In this document: in pieces, positions 54,541 through 64,000 of the stretch
Layout: every line of letters starts with the position of its first letter
Numbering within the stretch: position 1 is the first letter of the stretch
NCBI GenBank assembly: GCA_907163375.1
Contig: CAJQUW010011018.1
Coordinates: 1 to 64,000, forward strand
Direction: 5' to 3'
From: Prostheceraeus crozeri
Lineage: Eukaryota > Platyhelminthes > Polycladida > Euryleptidae
Length of the DNA: 64,000 nucleotides
Notes under the pieces: generated by a model
Told to the model about the DNA's origin: nothing
Databases searched by the model: none
The model's input: the letters and a program-made list of their open reading frames with translations, nothing else
Program-made: the position numbers and the translations under genes

Positions 54541-55769
54541 TATCCGACTGTGTCAATTGGGAGGATCAAACTCTCACCACCACACATCAGTTGTCATATG
54601 CATGTTGACATCAGTGGTCATTATGCATTTACCATAAATCCATAGATAGAGAAGACTTCTGAATCAAACAGCTTTTGAAGCTTGTCCTCGTTTAGCCCGA
54701 ACCCCAGTTGACATTGACAGGAAGAAGCTAGCCTCCAAAATACAGGCACAACCATCGTTTCAATTTGTAAGTAACCTGTGGCGTTTTATAAAACATGTTT
54801 CTACGAATAAATTTAGAAAAATTCTAATCGCAAATATTTTCAAGCTTTCGTCATATGCTTTCATAGTGAACATCAAGATAATTTAACATTTACTTCATTT
54901 GCGATGCGTCTAATAGCGGAAGATAGTAAAAAGGTTGAACAATGTGAACAGCAGCTCTTGGTGCTACTTCCTTGCCGATAAAGTTTGGACAACCCTGACA
55001 TAGAGAAGCAGAATTAATAATAGTCAGTGGAGCAGGTAATCAAAATGGCCATGAAGTAATCAAAAAACTATGTAGATCTTAACCGGTTAAATTTATAAGG
55101 AAGAAATTAGAAACACTGCTTTCAAGTAGATACTTTGAAGAATGACTACACTTTGCCATGGCTACTATGATTGATGAAGTTATAAAATGTATCGATAAAA
55201 TACGAAGAAAAAACTTTCCGAATAAATTGCTCAATAATTCTGTCGATCCATAAGGTCAAAGGAATTCTTTGCTACAATGACACGCCTATTCAGATAATTC
55301 ATTCAACTGTTTCAAGTCCTTCACTTATGATTGACAGCTTCAAAAAAAACTGCTGCCTTCCTTCTACTCATTCTGTAACCTTTTACATCTTTTACGATGC
55401 ATTTGATATACTAACGCATCAACAATGCAGTTGAGTTAGCAGCTTCAATTTCTTACTCACTACATTCTCCGTCTCAGTGTAGCCATTTTTCTAAGCTTGT
55501 AAACATTTGAGCAAATGGTTAGCATTCTGCATGGCTGAAAGTAATGAATTCGTAATGAGAAGTTTTTATGTTTCCATAAATGCTTCCTGGAAAGATTTTC
55601 TAACTTTAGAGATGAAGATATATCATATCATCTATTCACCGCCTCCGCATTGTATTTTTTTCAATGTCACTATCAGAAAGTTCACTATTATAGAAAATAC
55701 TAAGAAATCGCAACTTTTCAAATGGTTTAAAACGTCACAGTCTCAATGCGGCAGTATATGAATATATTA
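54541..55769. other. No recognisable feature
   Basis: AT-rich, with short chance frames only. Confidence 0.4.
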
Positions 55770-56010
55770 TTGTAATAATGCCTGTAGCTGTATACTTCCA
55801 CTTCTTGAGTATCGTTCACCTTTTTTAGAATGCCACAATATTTGAAGAGTTAGATAAGTTGCAACGTCGCGCCTGCCAAATGATTTGCTGATCATAAATG
55901 TGCCTATCAGCCAGAACTATCTGTAAGGCTTATTATCTGTCGCATTATTTTAAAGTATTGCAGTTGGTGTTGGGAATTGATGTTTGGCTGAGTATACCTT
56001 GTGAAAACAT
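55770..56010 (+). pseudogene. LINE reverse transcriptase scrap
   Basis: FEELDKLQRRACQMIC (about 55840-55888) matches the LExLQRRAxRxI-G motif near the C-terminus of CR1/Jockey-like RT proteins. Only this motif and weak surroundings remain. Confidence 0.4.
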
Positions 56011-56129
56011 CACATTTATCATAAGTGACATTAAGAAAGAACTGATACACATCTCGCGTCTCAGAGGATAGAATAATTGATTCTAAGCCTACAATGATTG
56101 AGCAAGTACGTGTAAAGATCAGTTTATGA

Positions 56130-56333
56130 CAGAATTGTATTTATGTACTGTCATTCAAACCGGTCGTTAGTCTTAAAAATATAAATGAAATTCTGCTTTT
56201 AATAAACGGGGTTTGTTTTTTATAAGCGGAGTCTACATTGAAGTTTTAATAGCGAAAATTCCGGATCAAGTCAGGCTGTTTTCAATAATCGAGTGTCTTT
56301 ATTATCCGTGTTTTTGATAAGCGGCGTCTACTG
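56130..56333 (-). mobile_element. pogo/Tigger-like element end
   Basis: Read on the minus strand, a TA (56334-56335) is followed by CAGTAGACGCCGCTTATCAA and then CACGGATAATAAAGACACTC, the typical start of Tigger/pogo-type elements. A second, similar unit (AGACTCCGCTTATAAAAAAC) follows about 90 bp further in. The other end was not found. The TA coincides with a GTAGTA in the family 1 MITE that follows, so it probably inserted into that copy. Confidence 0.45.
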
Positions 56334-56335
56334 TA

Positions 56336-57456
56336 GTAACCCATCGAATCGCCAATTTGACAAATATTCCCTCTCCAAGATTGTCATGACCATAGAGTAA
56401 ATATATTAGGTATAGTGGTAACTCCGTTGAATGTGTAACATTGAACGTAACAACTCCGTAATTGAATGTGTATACACTTTCAATTTTATTAAGTGAACTC
56501 AAGGGAGACACAGTCGGAATTGTTTCCAAATGTGAGATATGCATATTTATGCAGTTCTGAAGAAATTGTAACGGAATTGACTGTTCATGATAGCATAAAG
56601 CAGAAGGAAATGATATTATTTTACAGATAGTCCGTCTCTGACAACCTTGGCAAGGTAATGTTTGTTAAATTGGCAACTCGATGACCTGCGCTATTGCATT
56701 CATGCTCAACCTCAAGAGAATCTTCTTAAGCGTGATCAGGCAAGCTGCCACTGGCATGGCAAAATCATATATTCAAAGACAATGATTTCATTTAACTTTG
56801 AAAGATGTAAATGGGTCCACATCACTATTCAGATTCAAGAAATGAAACATGAATTTACTGAATCATAAAATCAAGCCGTTGAAAATTGAATTAAAAACTT
56901 GACATTTCAGCCAAAAAGCACGGATAATATCGCGACTTTTTCATGAAGACTTCCATTACAATACGGAGCATGAAATTCCCTTGATAATCAGCTTGATTTC
57001 CGCTTAGTTGGGATGATTATTAGCAAATATTCATTCCTTTTGATATCCAACTTGCTTTATACTATTTACGACGGGGAGTCATGTCGGTAGTATTTAAATT
57101 GGCAAAATTTTGACATTTTTAAAAATGCTCAAATAATTTTTTTACCACGGGAACGCAATCTCCGCACGAAACTGAATCTTTTCATATAAAATTGCTCACT
57201 GTATACAGATACTTGTTTGAGTCGACGCTCTGCCTATGGTCATGACACGGAGTAGTGGTGACAGACTTTTATTCTTTCTTCATTGATATCATTGTCAGTC
57301 AATTCCGTGGCAATTTCTTCAAAACTATATAAATTTCCTTATCTGATATTTGATGCTATGTCTGAACTCGAGCTCATTCAATGAAATCGGCATTGTATAC
57401 ACATCGGGATTTAATTGATGCTGAGTTGCTACTCTACCTATTATACTTACCCTATG
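56336..57456 (-). mobile_element. Older family 1 MITE copy (outer), interrupted
   Basis: Two pieces, 56336-56390 and 57247-57456, are colinear with a minus-strand family 1 MITE once the inner copy at 56391-57238 is removed. The left piece reads ACCCATCGAATCGCCAATTT; the right piece continues with AATTCCGTGGCAATTTCTTC and ends TTATACTTACCCTATG. The far end is lost, apparently at the pogo-like insertion. Confidence 0.75.
56391..57238 (+). mobile_element. Family 1 MITE inserted into another family 1 MITE
   Basis: 848 bp, starting CATAGAGTAAATATATTAGG and ending CGACGCTCTGCCTATG, with a perfect 8-bp duplication GTCATGAC (56383-56390 and 57239-57246). The target is the TGTCATGAC motif of the outer copy, which lies in the opposite orientation. 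Confidence 0.88.
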
Positions 57457-59626
57457 GTTGCAGCCAAAGTATACTAAGGATATATATGTACATAATATGA
57501 GCATATGGACATATTTACACCTTGGTGACAACTCAATTAATCAGCGACCTAATGTTATGCGCAACATAGTGAAGACTCTATCAATTTCTTTCCTGACGCT
57601 AACAGAATACCGATAAATGAAATGGGAAACTTTCCGAGTATGCTAAATTTGCTTTGTTCGCGGACGGCAAGATCTGTCAGCGTCATTATGACATTCTCCA
57701 TCTCATCGGAGCCATTTTTCTGAGCTTTGTTAATATCTGAGAAAATGTTCATCTTTTTCTATGACTGAAAATTAAGAATTTGCTCTCATGAGAAGCTTTT
57801 ATGTTTCTATAAATACTTCAGGGAGAGGTTTTTTGATTAACTTTAGAGATGAAGACATAACATGTCATCTATTGACCGCTACTCTATCTCCTGAAATAAT
57901 TATAAAACCTTATTTGCAGATCATGTGATTATATGATGACAAACTTTTGCTTTGATCTAATGCTGAATGTCTGTATAAACAGCGAAATGTATTTTAAAAG
58001 CAGCTGAATTTATTTGTCTCGACAATTTATGTGGGCTATGTCCTTATGGGTTTCGACTAAAGATATTTAATTGTTTAAAAGGGCTAGATGAGAAATAGAT
58101 GCCTATATTTGAACCCATTTTAGTACGGTCCTAATCGTGTCAAAAAAGCATAACGGCAATGGGGCGAAATTGCTGTTTTGTTGGCTGTACGGTGCGCAAT
58201 GCGACAAAGAGCCTTGGAAATGGTACATGATGTAATGCATAATTCACTGATATTATGTGATAAGTTTCAAGAATATTCGTTCAAAAGTTTCTCTGAAAAA
58301 AAATTGTTAAAGATGAGAGCGGTAATGCAGTACTATCAATTTGGAAGAAAAAAATGTTAAAGATGAGGAGTGATGGGGTGTTGATGAACACTCAAATCCC
58401 ACTGTAGAGTTTATGACTATTAACAAATTCCGAGATCCGAAAAAGTGAGAATCCGAATATCACACTGAGGAATTGGCTATTAATAAGGCGTAGCCATGTC
58501 ACCAACGCTCTTCGAGATATTCACCAGGCTGAAATTACAATATGGATTTATGTATTGCAAATAATTAACAGAGGGCATTTTAGGTCCAAGTGGAATCGAT
58601 CATCGGATGTCTGTCAATGTCAAAGATGTTGTCAATGCGCATTTTATAGCGTACGCAATGTATGTTGTTTGTTTTTATTTTCTTAAGCCAATTTTATGCA
58701 ATTTTATGTCAAATTTTCTTATAATTCATATGTATTTTTTCTGTTGTATCATGTAATTTCTTATCGCAAAATTACATTTACACGTTAGATTATTGTCAAG
58801 TTTTGCAATCGCGTTTGGTGTGGCCGGGCAACTGTGAGCACAGCAACGATATACATGTGCAACCATAGCCAGGATTTCTACTTATTACAAAGAAACAATC
58901 TGCATGATCAAAAGTAAAGACGCGGCTCATTTTTCTGTTCAGAAAAGTCATTTAGTCATGTAGTAGGTGAACTTCACTCTGCTTTTCATTTGTGCTATTC
59001 CTATAACATGCGCTCTTCAGATTTAATAATCAACTGACATACAATGTGATAATGCAATGAAGTCTAATTGAAAGAATTGTATCAACAGGATGCTCTTATT
59101 TACAAATCAGATGTTTTGCAAAACATCTGATAAAGTAGAATAGACTATTATTTGTTGCATTTTGGACGCTGTATTTAGACACATAGAAATTTCTTGATTT
59201 ATTATTGAAATGCGTTTTAGTTTTGTAATTACTAAAAAGAGGCAATGATAAGGAATACTTGTTGCTCTCTTACAAATATTTTCAAATTCATGCAATATCA
59301 GCTGATTTTCACTGGTTTCGTTGCACACAAGGTAAAAACACGTCTGTTTCCTATCCAGCCCTTTATAATATTAAATATCTTTGGTTTCGACATTTTTACC
59401 AAAAAGTAAGAGCAATGGACCGATTCATATATTTCAGGACAATTGAAGTAACGAGGCCTTTCGTCCACTCAAAGTAGTGTGTTGACGCTGAACTGGTGTC
59501 AGTCACAGGAAAATAACGTACAATGTGAGACAAGAACAATAACATCGACTGAAAGTGGACAGCAAAGCTTTTGCCGTGGCAAAAGACTGCCCAAGGCCAA
59601 TCACGATCTGCCTGTGTACGCACAGG
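57457..59626. other. No recognisable feature
   Basis: AT-rich, with short frames on both strands and no recognisable motif. Its last part (from about 59330) holds weak similarity to family 2 flanks that I cannot delimit. Confidence 0.35.
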
Positions 59627-59962
59627 TCAGGAACAATCGTTCCAGCGGGATGAATCTAATTCTGTGGGTAAGAGCTTCTCCATGAAACAAAGTACGCTTC
59701 TAACATCGAATCTACTCAAAGTCTTAATAAAACGCTCACTGACACCTGAGAGGTCGCATCCGTTGATGGCGGGTGAAGTATATGGCGAGCAATATAGCTC
59801 TTCGGCGAAGACTTGGATCGAGGAGGAGCACTCCTCCCACAACCACTTGAGTATTTGCTCCACCCGTTCACCCAAGGATCCGACTGTTCTGCCAGTATAA
59901 TTGCTACTGCAGGCGCACAATAATTTAAAGATAGCTTTAGAATGAGCATTTCGACTTCTCAT
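59627..59962 (-). pseudogene. Possible Penelope-like GIY-YIG nuclease scrap
   Basis: The minus frame reads CACSSNYTGRTVGSLGERVE, which resembles the CxCxxxYIGxTxRSLxxRxxEH core of GIY-YIG domains in Penelope-like elements, followed by SSSIQVFAEELYCS (compare the SSIAxHxxxTGH region). The motif is imperfect and the rest is not recognisable. The right end of a family 2 MITE (GAATCTAATTCTGTG) lies at about 59652-59667. Confidence 0.3.
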
Positions 59963-61524
59963 ATTCCGGTCAGTTCGTGCAAGGAAAAACTTCCGGTTAC
60001 TGTTTAAAAGATAAAATAAAAATTTGGAGAGAGCAAATTTTTTTCATTTTGATGCAAAAAATCCTAACAATTTCTTTCCTGTTCCAATTACTCAAATTTT
60101 CATTTTTGTTGTTAGAAATGATAAACTTCTTAATTCCACCTACACCTAAAACATGCTACATCCACCAATATCTGCAAAATTTATCCTCTAAGTTGAGAAA
60201 AAGCGATGGTGACAAAATACAGTTATCAACATAAACAGATTGATTTTGCATGTGTTTTCGATGGGCAATCGAATAGTTTAATTGTGAGTTGTTGCGATGT
60301 TGGAATTGTCCGGTATTTACATGGATGATCTACTTAACATGAATTATGTTTGATGATTACAGCCAATTTAATTCAACTGTTGTAATTTCCTTTCCTCGTA
60401 GTAATCCAATGACTTGAAGTAGGGTATAAAACCTTCTCTCGGGAAGTACTCAGATTCTTAGATCCAGACGACAAGAAAGGACATTCTTTGGTATGATCCC
60501 CGAATTTGCTAAGCGATGGAATCACACATACCTTACAGTGAGGCATCGAAGAAGTACGAGTACTTTCTGGACAAGTACTTTCTACGAACTCTCTGTGTTT
60601 GATCCCAGCTCTCGTCCTCTGATGTAAAAAAAGAGTTATTTAAATTACTTCCATTCTGGAGTTTGTTCTAGATATTTTTGTGAAATCATTGCTACGAATA
60701 AGGAAATAATTAATTCAATTATTCAGGTTGTTAATTTATATGAAAAAAGCATTACTTCGATTTTTTCTCTTTTGGAGGCACATTGCATTTGCGTCAGAAT
60801 GTATAATGTCAGCATGTCTCTTTTCTGACCTAACTGAAACGGAATCGGAATATATTATATAGAGTGTCCGGTATTTTCATCCGATGGAGTTGGAAAACCT
60901 GTGTGGAACAGGTAGACCTCATGATAAAGCGCCATCGGCTATATGTAGAAGTCAATGAGTACGTGTAGCCTGTTATCTCAAGCAATCATGTTACTTGATA
61001 CGCGCATTGATGTTTGTTTGTTTGTATATTTAGAGTGTATTTTTCTAAAATCATTGTTGATTTCACTTGTTTACTCCTTGACTTAATTGATTGACACCAC
61101 ATCAGTTAACGAGTAATTGACAGTAAGACAATGCAATTACTCAATCAATGAAGCGATTATTTGTCATCCGGTCAATGTTTATTGATGATTTTAAAGCAAA
61201 CATCCTCCCACGATTTTCCTGCAGAATTTCATTCAAATGAATTACTCCAAAGCAATCAACGTCATTGTTATGCAATTCTAATGAGTCACCTTGTGCTATT
61301 AGATAAGAACGTCCGTGATGGCGAAGTTTCAGTGAAATTTCAATTTCCTCAAAGTGCTATCTCAGAAATTCGAAATAATTTCGTCACTATTGTTGGCCGT
61401 TGAGATCAATAAGCAGAATAGCGTAATCTCTTGGACTTGGATAAATGCAAGCAATAAACTTATTATCTCTAATAACAATGAAATGTCCAATAAATTCGAA
61501 GAAGTCAATGATAAAAGCAGTAAA
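59963..61524. other. No recognisable feature
   Basis: AT-rich. Near 60860 ATATAGAGTGTCCGGTATTTT looks like the start of a transposon end, but no partner was found. Confidence 0.35.
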
Positions 61525-62105
61525 CATAGAGTAACTATATTAGGTAGAGTGGTAACTCCGCATTTATTAAATCCCCAATGTGTATACACTTTCGATTTTA
61601 TTAGATGAACTCGTGGGAGATACAGGTGGTGTTGTCACCAAATGTTAGATATGCAAATTTTTGCAGTTTTGAGAAAATTGCCACGGAATTGAGTGATCAT
61701 GATTGTAATACAGAAGGAATGATGGTATTACACAGATTCTCATGACAGCCTTGGAGATTTAATGTTTGCTAAATTAGCAATTCGATGGGTTCCTATTACT
61801 TTCATGCTCAACCTCAATGGTATTTTCTTAATCGTAATTCCTGCAACTGGCAGAAAATCACATAATCAAAGACAATAATTTCATTTAACTTTGAAAGATG
61901 TAAATGCGTCCACATCACTACTCATATTCAAGAAATGAAGCATGAATTTAGTGAATCATAAAATCATGTCGGTGAAAATTGAATTAAAAACTTGAAATTT
62001 CAGCCTTGAAAACACGAATAGTTTTGCGATTTTTTCATGAAGACTTTCATTATAATACAGATAATGAAATTCCCTTGATAATCAGCTTGACTTCCGCTTA
62101 GTTAG
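61525..62105 (+). mobile_element. Family 1 MITE, right end missing
   Basis: Starts CATAGAGTAACTATATTAGG and is colinear with complete copies up to GACTTCCGCTTAGTTAGGAT, then stops. The right terminal 200 bp are absent, replaced by a family 2 scrap and a LINE tail. Confidence 0.8.
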
Positions 62106-62110
62106 GATCA

Positions 62111-62170
62111 CAGAATTAGATTGTTTAATCGTATCACTTTGCTAGAAGTGCAAACTGATTCAAAGCGATG
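62111..62170 (+). repeat. Family 2 MITE scrap
   Basis: CAGAATTAGATTGTTTAATC, TTTGCTAGAAGTG and GGAACTTAATAA match the outer part of family 2. It runs into the (AAT)n tail of the LINE at 62189. Confidence 0.55.
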
Positions 62171-62188
62171 GCACATGCAGGAACTTAA

Positions 62189-62961
62189 TAATAATAATAA
62201 TAATAAACGTTTATTTTCAGAATTGCCTCAATACTGAAAATCGTGAGGCATAGGACAAGTAAACAAGTTTTATCAAATATGGAGAGAAAATGTAGACATA
62301 ACTAACAAAATTTAGAAAAATACTAAACCGACAACCGAGATAAAAAGTAAAGACTTAGACAAGAAAAAATAACATAGAAGTTAGCAAGTGAAACCAGAAT
62401 TTAGAAGATGAGTCATTGTGACTATGTAGCTTTTCCGGCGAAGCGACGAATTACACTTCTGCACTACAAATTTCTCAGAGTAACGTAGTTTCTCTGGAGC
62501 GAGACGATGTAATGGATGATGTGTGTCATTCACAAGATTCTCAAAAACCTTGACACCAATTATAAGTCGACGATAGTACAGCGGTAAGATATGTCCACAG
62601 TTGCAAGAAAACGAACCACATATTACCCTATGAGCACGATTTTGAACATTTTCAACAAGATTAGACTGGATAGACTTCAAATTTACAAGCATCGGAGCAG
62701 CGTATTCAAGAATACTTCGTATGCAATTAATATAAATTAATACAAACTCATCAATAGACAAAAAGGGTTTTAACTGTCTGAGGACAAAAATTCTGGACGA
62801 CGCTTTCTTTGATACTCCAGCGACATGTGAATTCCAATTGAACTTGGAATCAACAACAACACCAAGTATTTTCAAATGTTCGACTGTGGGAACATTAGGA
62901 ACCTCAAGATGAGAAAACATGGAGGTATCTCGAGTGGATACAAACATTTGTTGAGACTTCT
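62189..62961 (-). mobile_element. LINE E, 3' half, minus strand
   Basis: On the minus strand: an RT thumb region (KILGVVVDSKFNWNSHVAGV, ASSRIFVLRQLKPFLSIDEF, VQNRAHRVICGSFSCNCGHI), a stop at about 62381, then a 3' region ending GCCTCACGATTTTCAGTATT...AATAAACG and a (TTA)n tail (62189-62209), typical of CR1/L2-like LINEs. The frame is open over about 190 codons. Upstream sequence is cut by the Harbinger terminus at 62962. Confidence 0.82.
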
Positions 62962-64000
62962 GGGCCGGTTGCATAAAAATATAAACAGGGCCGTTAGTTT
63001 AACGGAGCTGTCAGAATATATCATAACAGGGCCGCTTGAATTGACAGTAGTTGCATATAATTAACAGTGCAGTTAATTTTTATTGCCCAGTTGGATTTAA
63101 CAGGTCGATTTTAAAGGTGATGTGAACTTACTAGAACATGATGTATCTGTTAAAGTTGTCATTATAACTTTAGTCCCGTATATACGCATACGGAGTGAGT
63201 GAAAAGAAATAGAAATGGTATTTATTCCTATCTTTAACGTTGATATTGCAAACAGAAACCCAAGAAGATTCTCAGATCGAGTGGATTGTTTTGAAAAGTA
63301 TAACGATGAAGAATTCAGGCAACGTTTCCGCTTTACAAAATGTACATTCAACTACATCCATAATTTGATTGATGAAGATTTGGTCCATGCTTCAAGAAGG
63401 AATTATGCAATAACTTCTGAGTTACAATTACTATGTGCATTGCGATATTATGCTACCGGAGACAAATTGAAAACAATCGGCGATACATTTGGCATACATA
63501 TTTCAAGTGTTAGTCGCATTATATTTGATGTTTCCTTGTGCCTCTCAAGTTTGTTGAAAGACTTTATTTATTTTCCAACCAGTGACTATGATATCCGCAA
63601 TATCAAATCAGGATTTTGCCAGAAATTTGGAATTCCAGGCATTATTGGTGCCGTTGATGGGACACATATCCGAATTCAAGCCCCAATAGGAGATCAAGAA
63701 CCACATTATGTTAACAGAAAAGGATGCCATAGTATTGCAGTTCAGTGTATTTGTGATCACACGGGACGATTCATAAACGTTGTGGCAGATTGGCCAGGTT
63801 CCACACACGATTCTCGAATCCTACGTTTCAGCAAACTCGGCTGAAGTTGCTTCTTTTCTTTCTATTGACATCCATTATTACTTGTTATTGACGCGAACCC
63901 AACTCGACGAAAGATAGTAGACCGACGGGGTGAAAGAAGAACTTGGTTCATGTACAACCACGCACGCATCGAAAGTTAGCTGTCATTCTGATGAGTCAGC
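62962..64000 (+). mobile_element. PIF/Harbinger element C, left part (runs off the window)
   Basis: Begins GGGCCGGTTGCATAAAAATA, a start seen in several animal Harbinger families, exactly where the LINE E frame is interrupted. Subterminal repeats of ACAGGGCCG and TTAACGG/TTAACAG type follow (62985-63105). It encodes a transposase from 63215. The other end lies outside the window, so the target duplication cannot be checked. Confidence 0.75.
63215..63844 (+). CDS. Harbinger C transposase (HARBI1-like), C-terminus missing
   Basis: 209 codons without a break. The start is well placed: RFSDRVDCFEKYNDEEFRQR and RFRFTKCTFNYIHNLI (N-terminal region), LLCALRYYATGDKLKTIGDT and HISSVSRIIFDVS (helix-turn-helix region), FGIPGIIGAVDGTHIRIQAP with the first catalytic Asp (residue 148), YVNRKGCHSIAVQCICD, and ADWPGSTHDSRIL with the second Asp (residue 199). 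The usual continuation (LLGDSGYP and VERxFGxLK with the last acidic residue, about 120 residues) is absent before the TGA at 63842, and no good splice donor is seen there. So the copy is truncated, or it continues through a deletion or frame change. Confidence 0.85.
   Translation: MVFIPIFNVDIANRNPRRFSDRVDCFEKYNDEEFRQRFRFTKCTFNYIHNLIDEDLVHASRRNYAITSELQLLCALRYYATGDKLKTIGDTFGIHISSVSRIIFDVSLCLSSLLKDFIYFPTSDYDIRNIKSGFCQKFGIPGIIGAVDGTHIRIQAPIGDQEPHYVNRKGCHSIAVQCICDHTGRFINVVADWPGSTHDSRILRFSKLG

Noticed and set aside
59627-59962. Firm Penelope-like element call
   Set aside because: Only one degenerate GIY-YIG-like motif is visible, with no reverse transcriptase nearby; kept at low confidence.
60845-60960. 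Transposon terminus starting AGAGTGTCCGGTATTTT
   Set aside because: No inverted partner or target duplication was found.

Overview
The window is AT-rich animal DNA. Three things point to a metazoan: a three-exon Ly6/uPAR-type gene with GT-AG introns, a spliced Myb-like gene inside a PIF/Harbinger transposon, and a mix of hAT, piggyBac, Tc1/mariner, Harbinger and Jockey/CR1-like LINE sequence. I see no operons, CRISPR, phage or bacterial genes. The species cannot be fixed from sequence alone; an invertebrate is my best guess.

Host content is very small. The only convincing host gene is on the minus strand at 9365-13756: signal peptide, ten-cysteine three-finger domain and CCxxDxCN end, coded by three phase-compatible exons. 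A hAT MITE with a perfect 8-bp target duplication sits in its second intron.

Layout. 1-8.4 kb: three copies of a roughly 0.8-kb hAT-type MITE (family 1), one copy of MITE family 2, small inverted-repeat elements and a possible LTR-element scrap. 9.4-13.8 kb: the Ly6 gene. 14.28-20.82 kb: a piggyBac element bounded by TTAA, into which a 2.2-kb hAT and a 1.66-kb Tc1 element have inserted, each with clean termini and target duplications. 21.0-24.6 kb: a Harbinger element with an apparently intact three-exon Myb-like gene and a transposase lacking its catalytic core, flanked by inverted tRNA-derived repeats. 25-33.3 kb: a foldback element, a stem-like repeat, a decayed mariner-type element and a 5'-truncated LINE. 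35-40 kb: a 50-bp hAT MITE, a retroelement fossil and small MITEs. 40.7-47.6 kb: a minus-strand LINE split into three colinear pieces by a Harbinger (itself carrying a near-perfect foldback) and by a 2.3-kb non-coding hAT. 47.7-51.2 kb: a nearly complete two-ORF LINE with a tRNA-like leader. 51.4-62.1 kb: more family 1 and 2 MITEs, including a family-1 copy inserted into another family-1 copy, a hAT transposase scrap, a tRNA-like sequence and a pogo-like end. 62.2-64 kb: a LINE 3' half cut by a third Harbinger whose transposase runs towards the window edge.

The window is best read as layered transposon history around one small secreted-protein gene. Boundaries were taken by eye from terminal inverted repeats and target-site duplications, without alignment tools; identities and family names carry the stated confidence.
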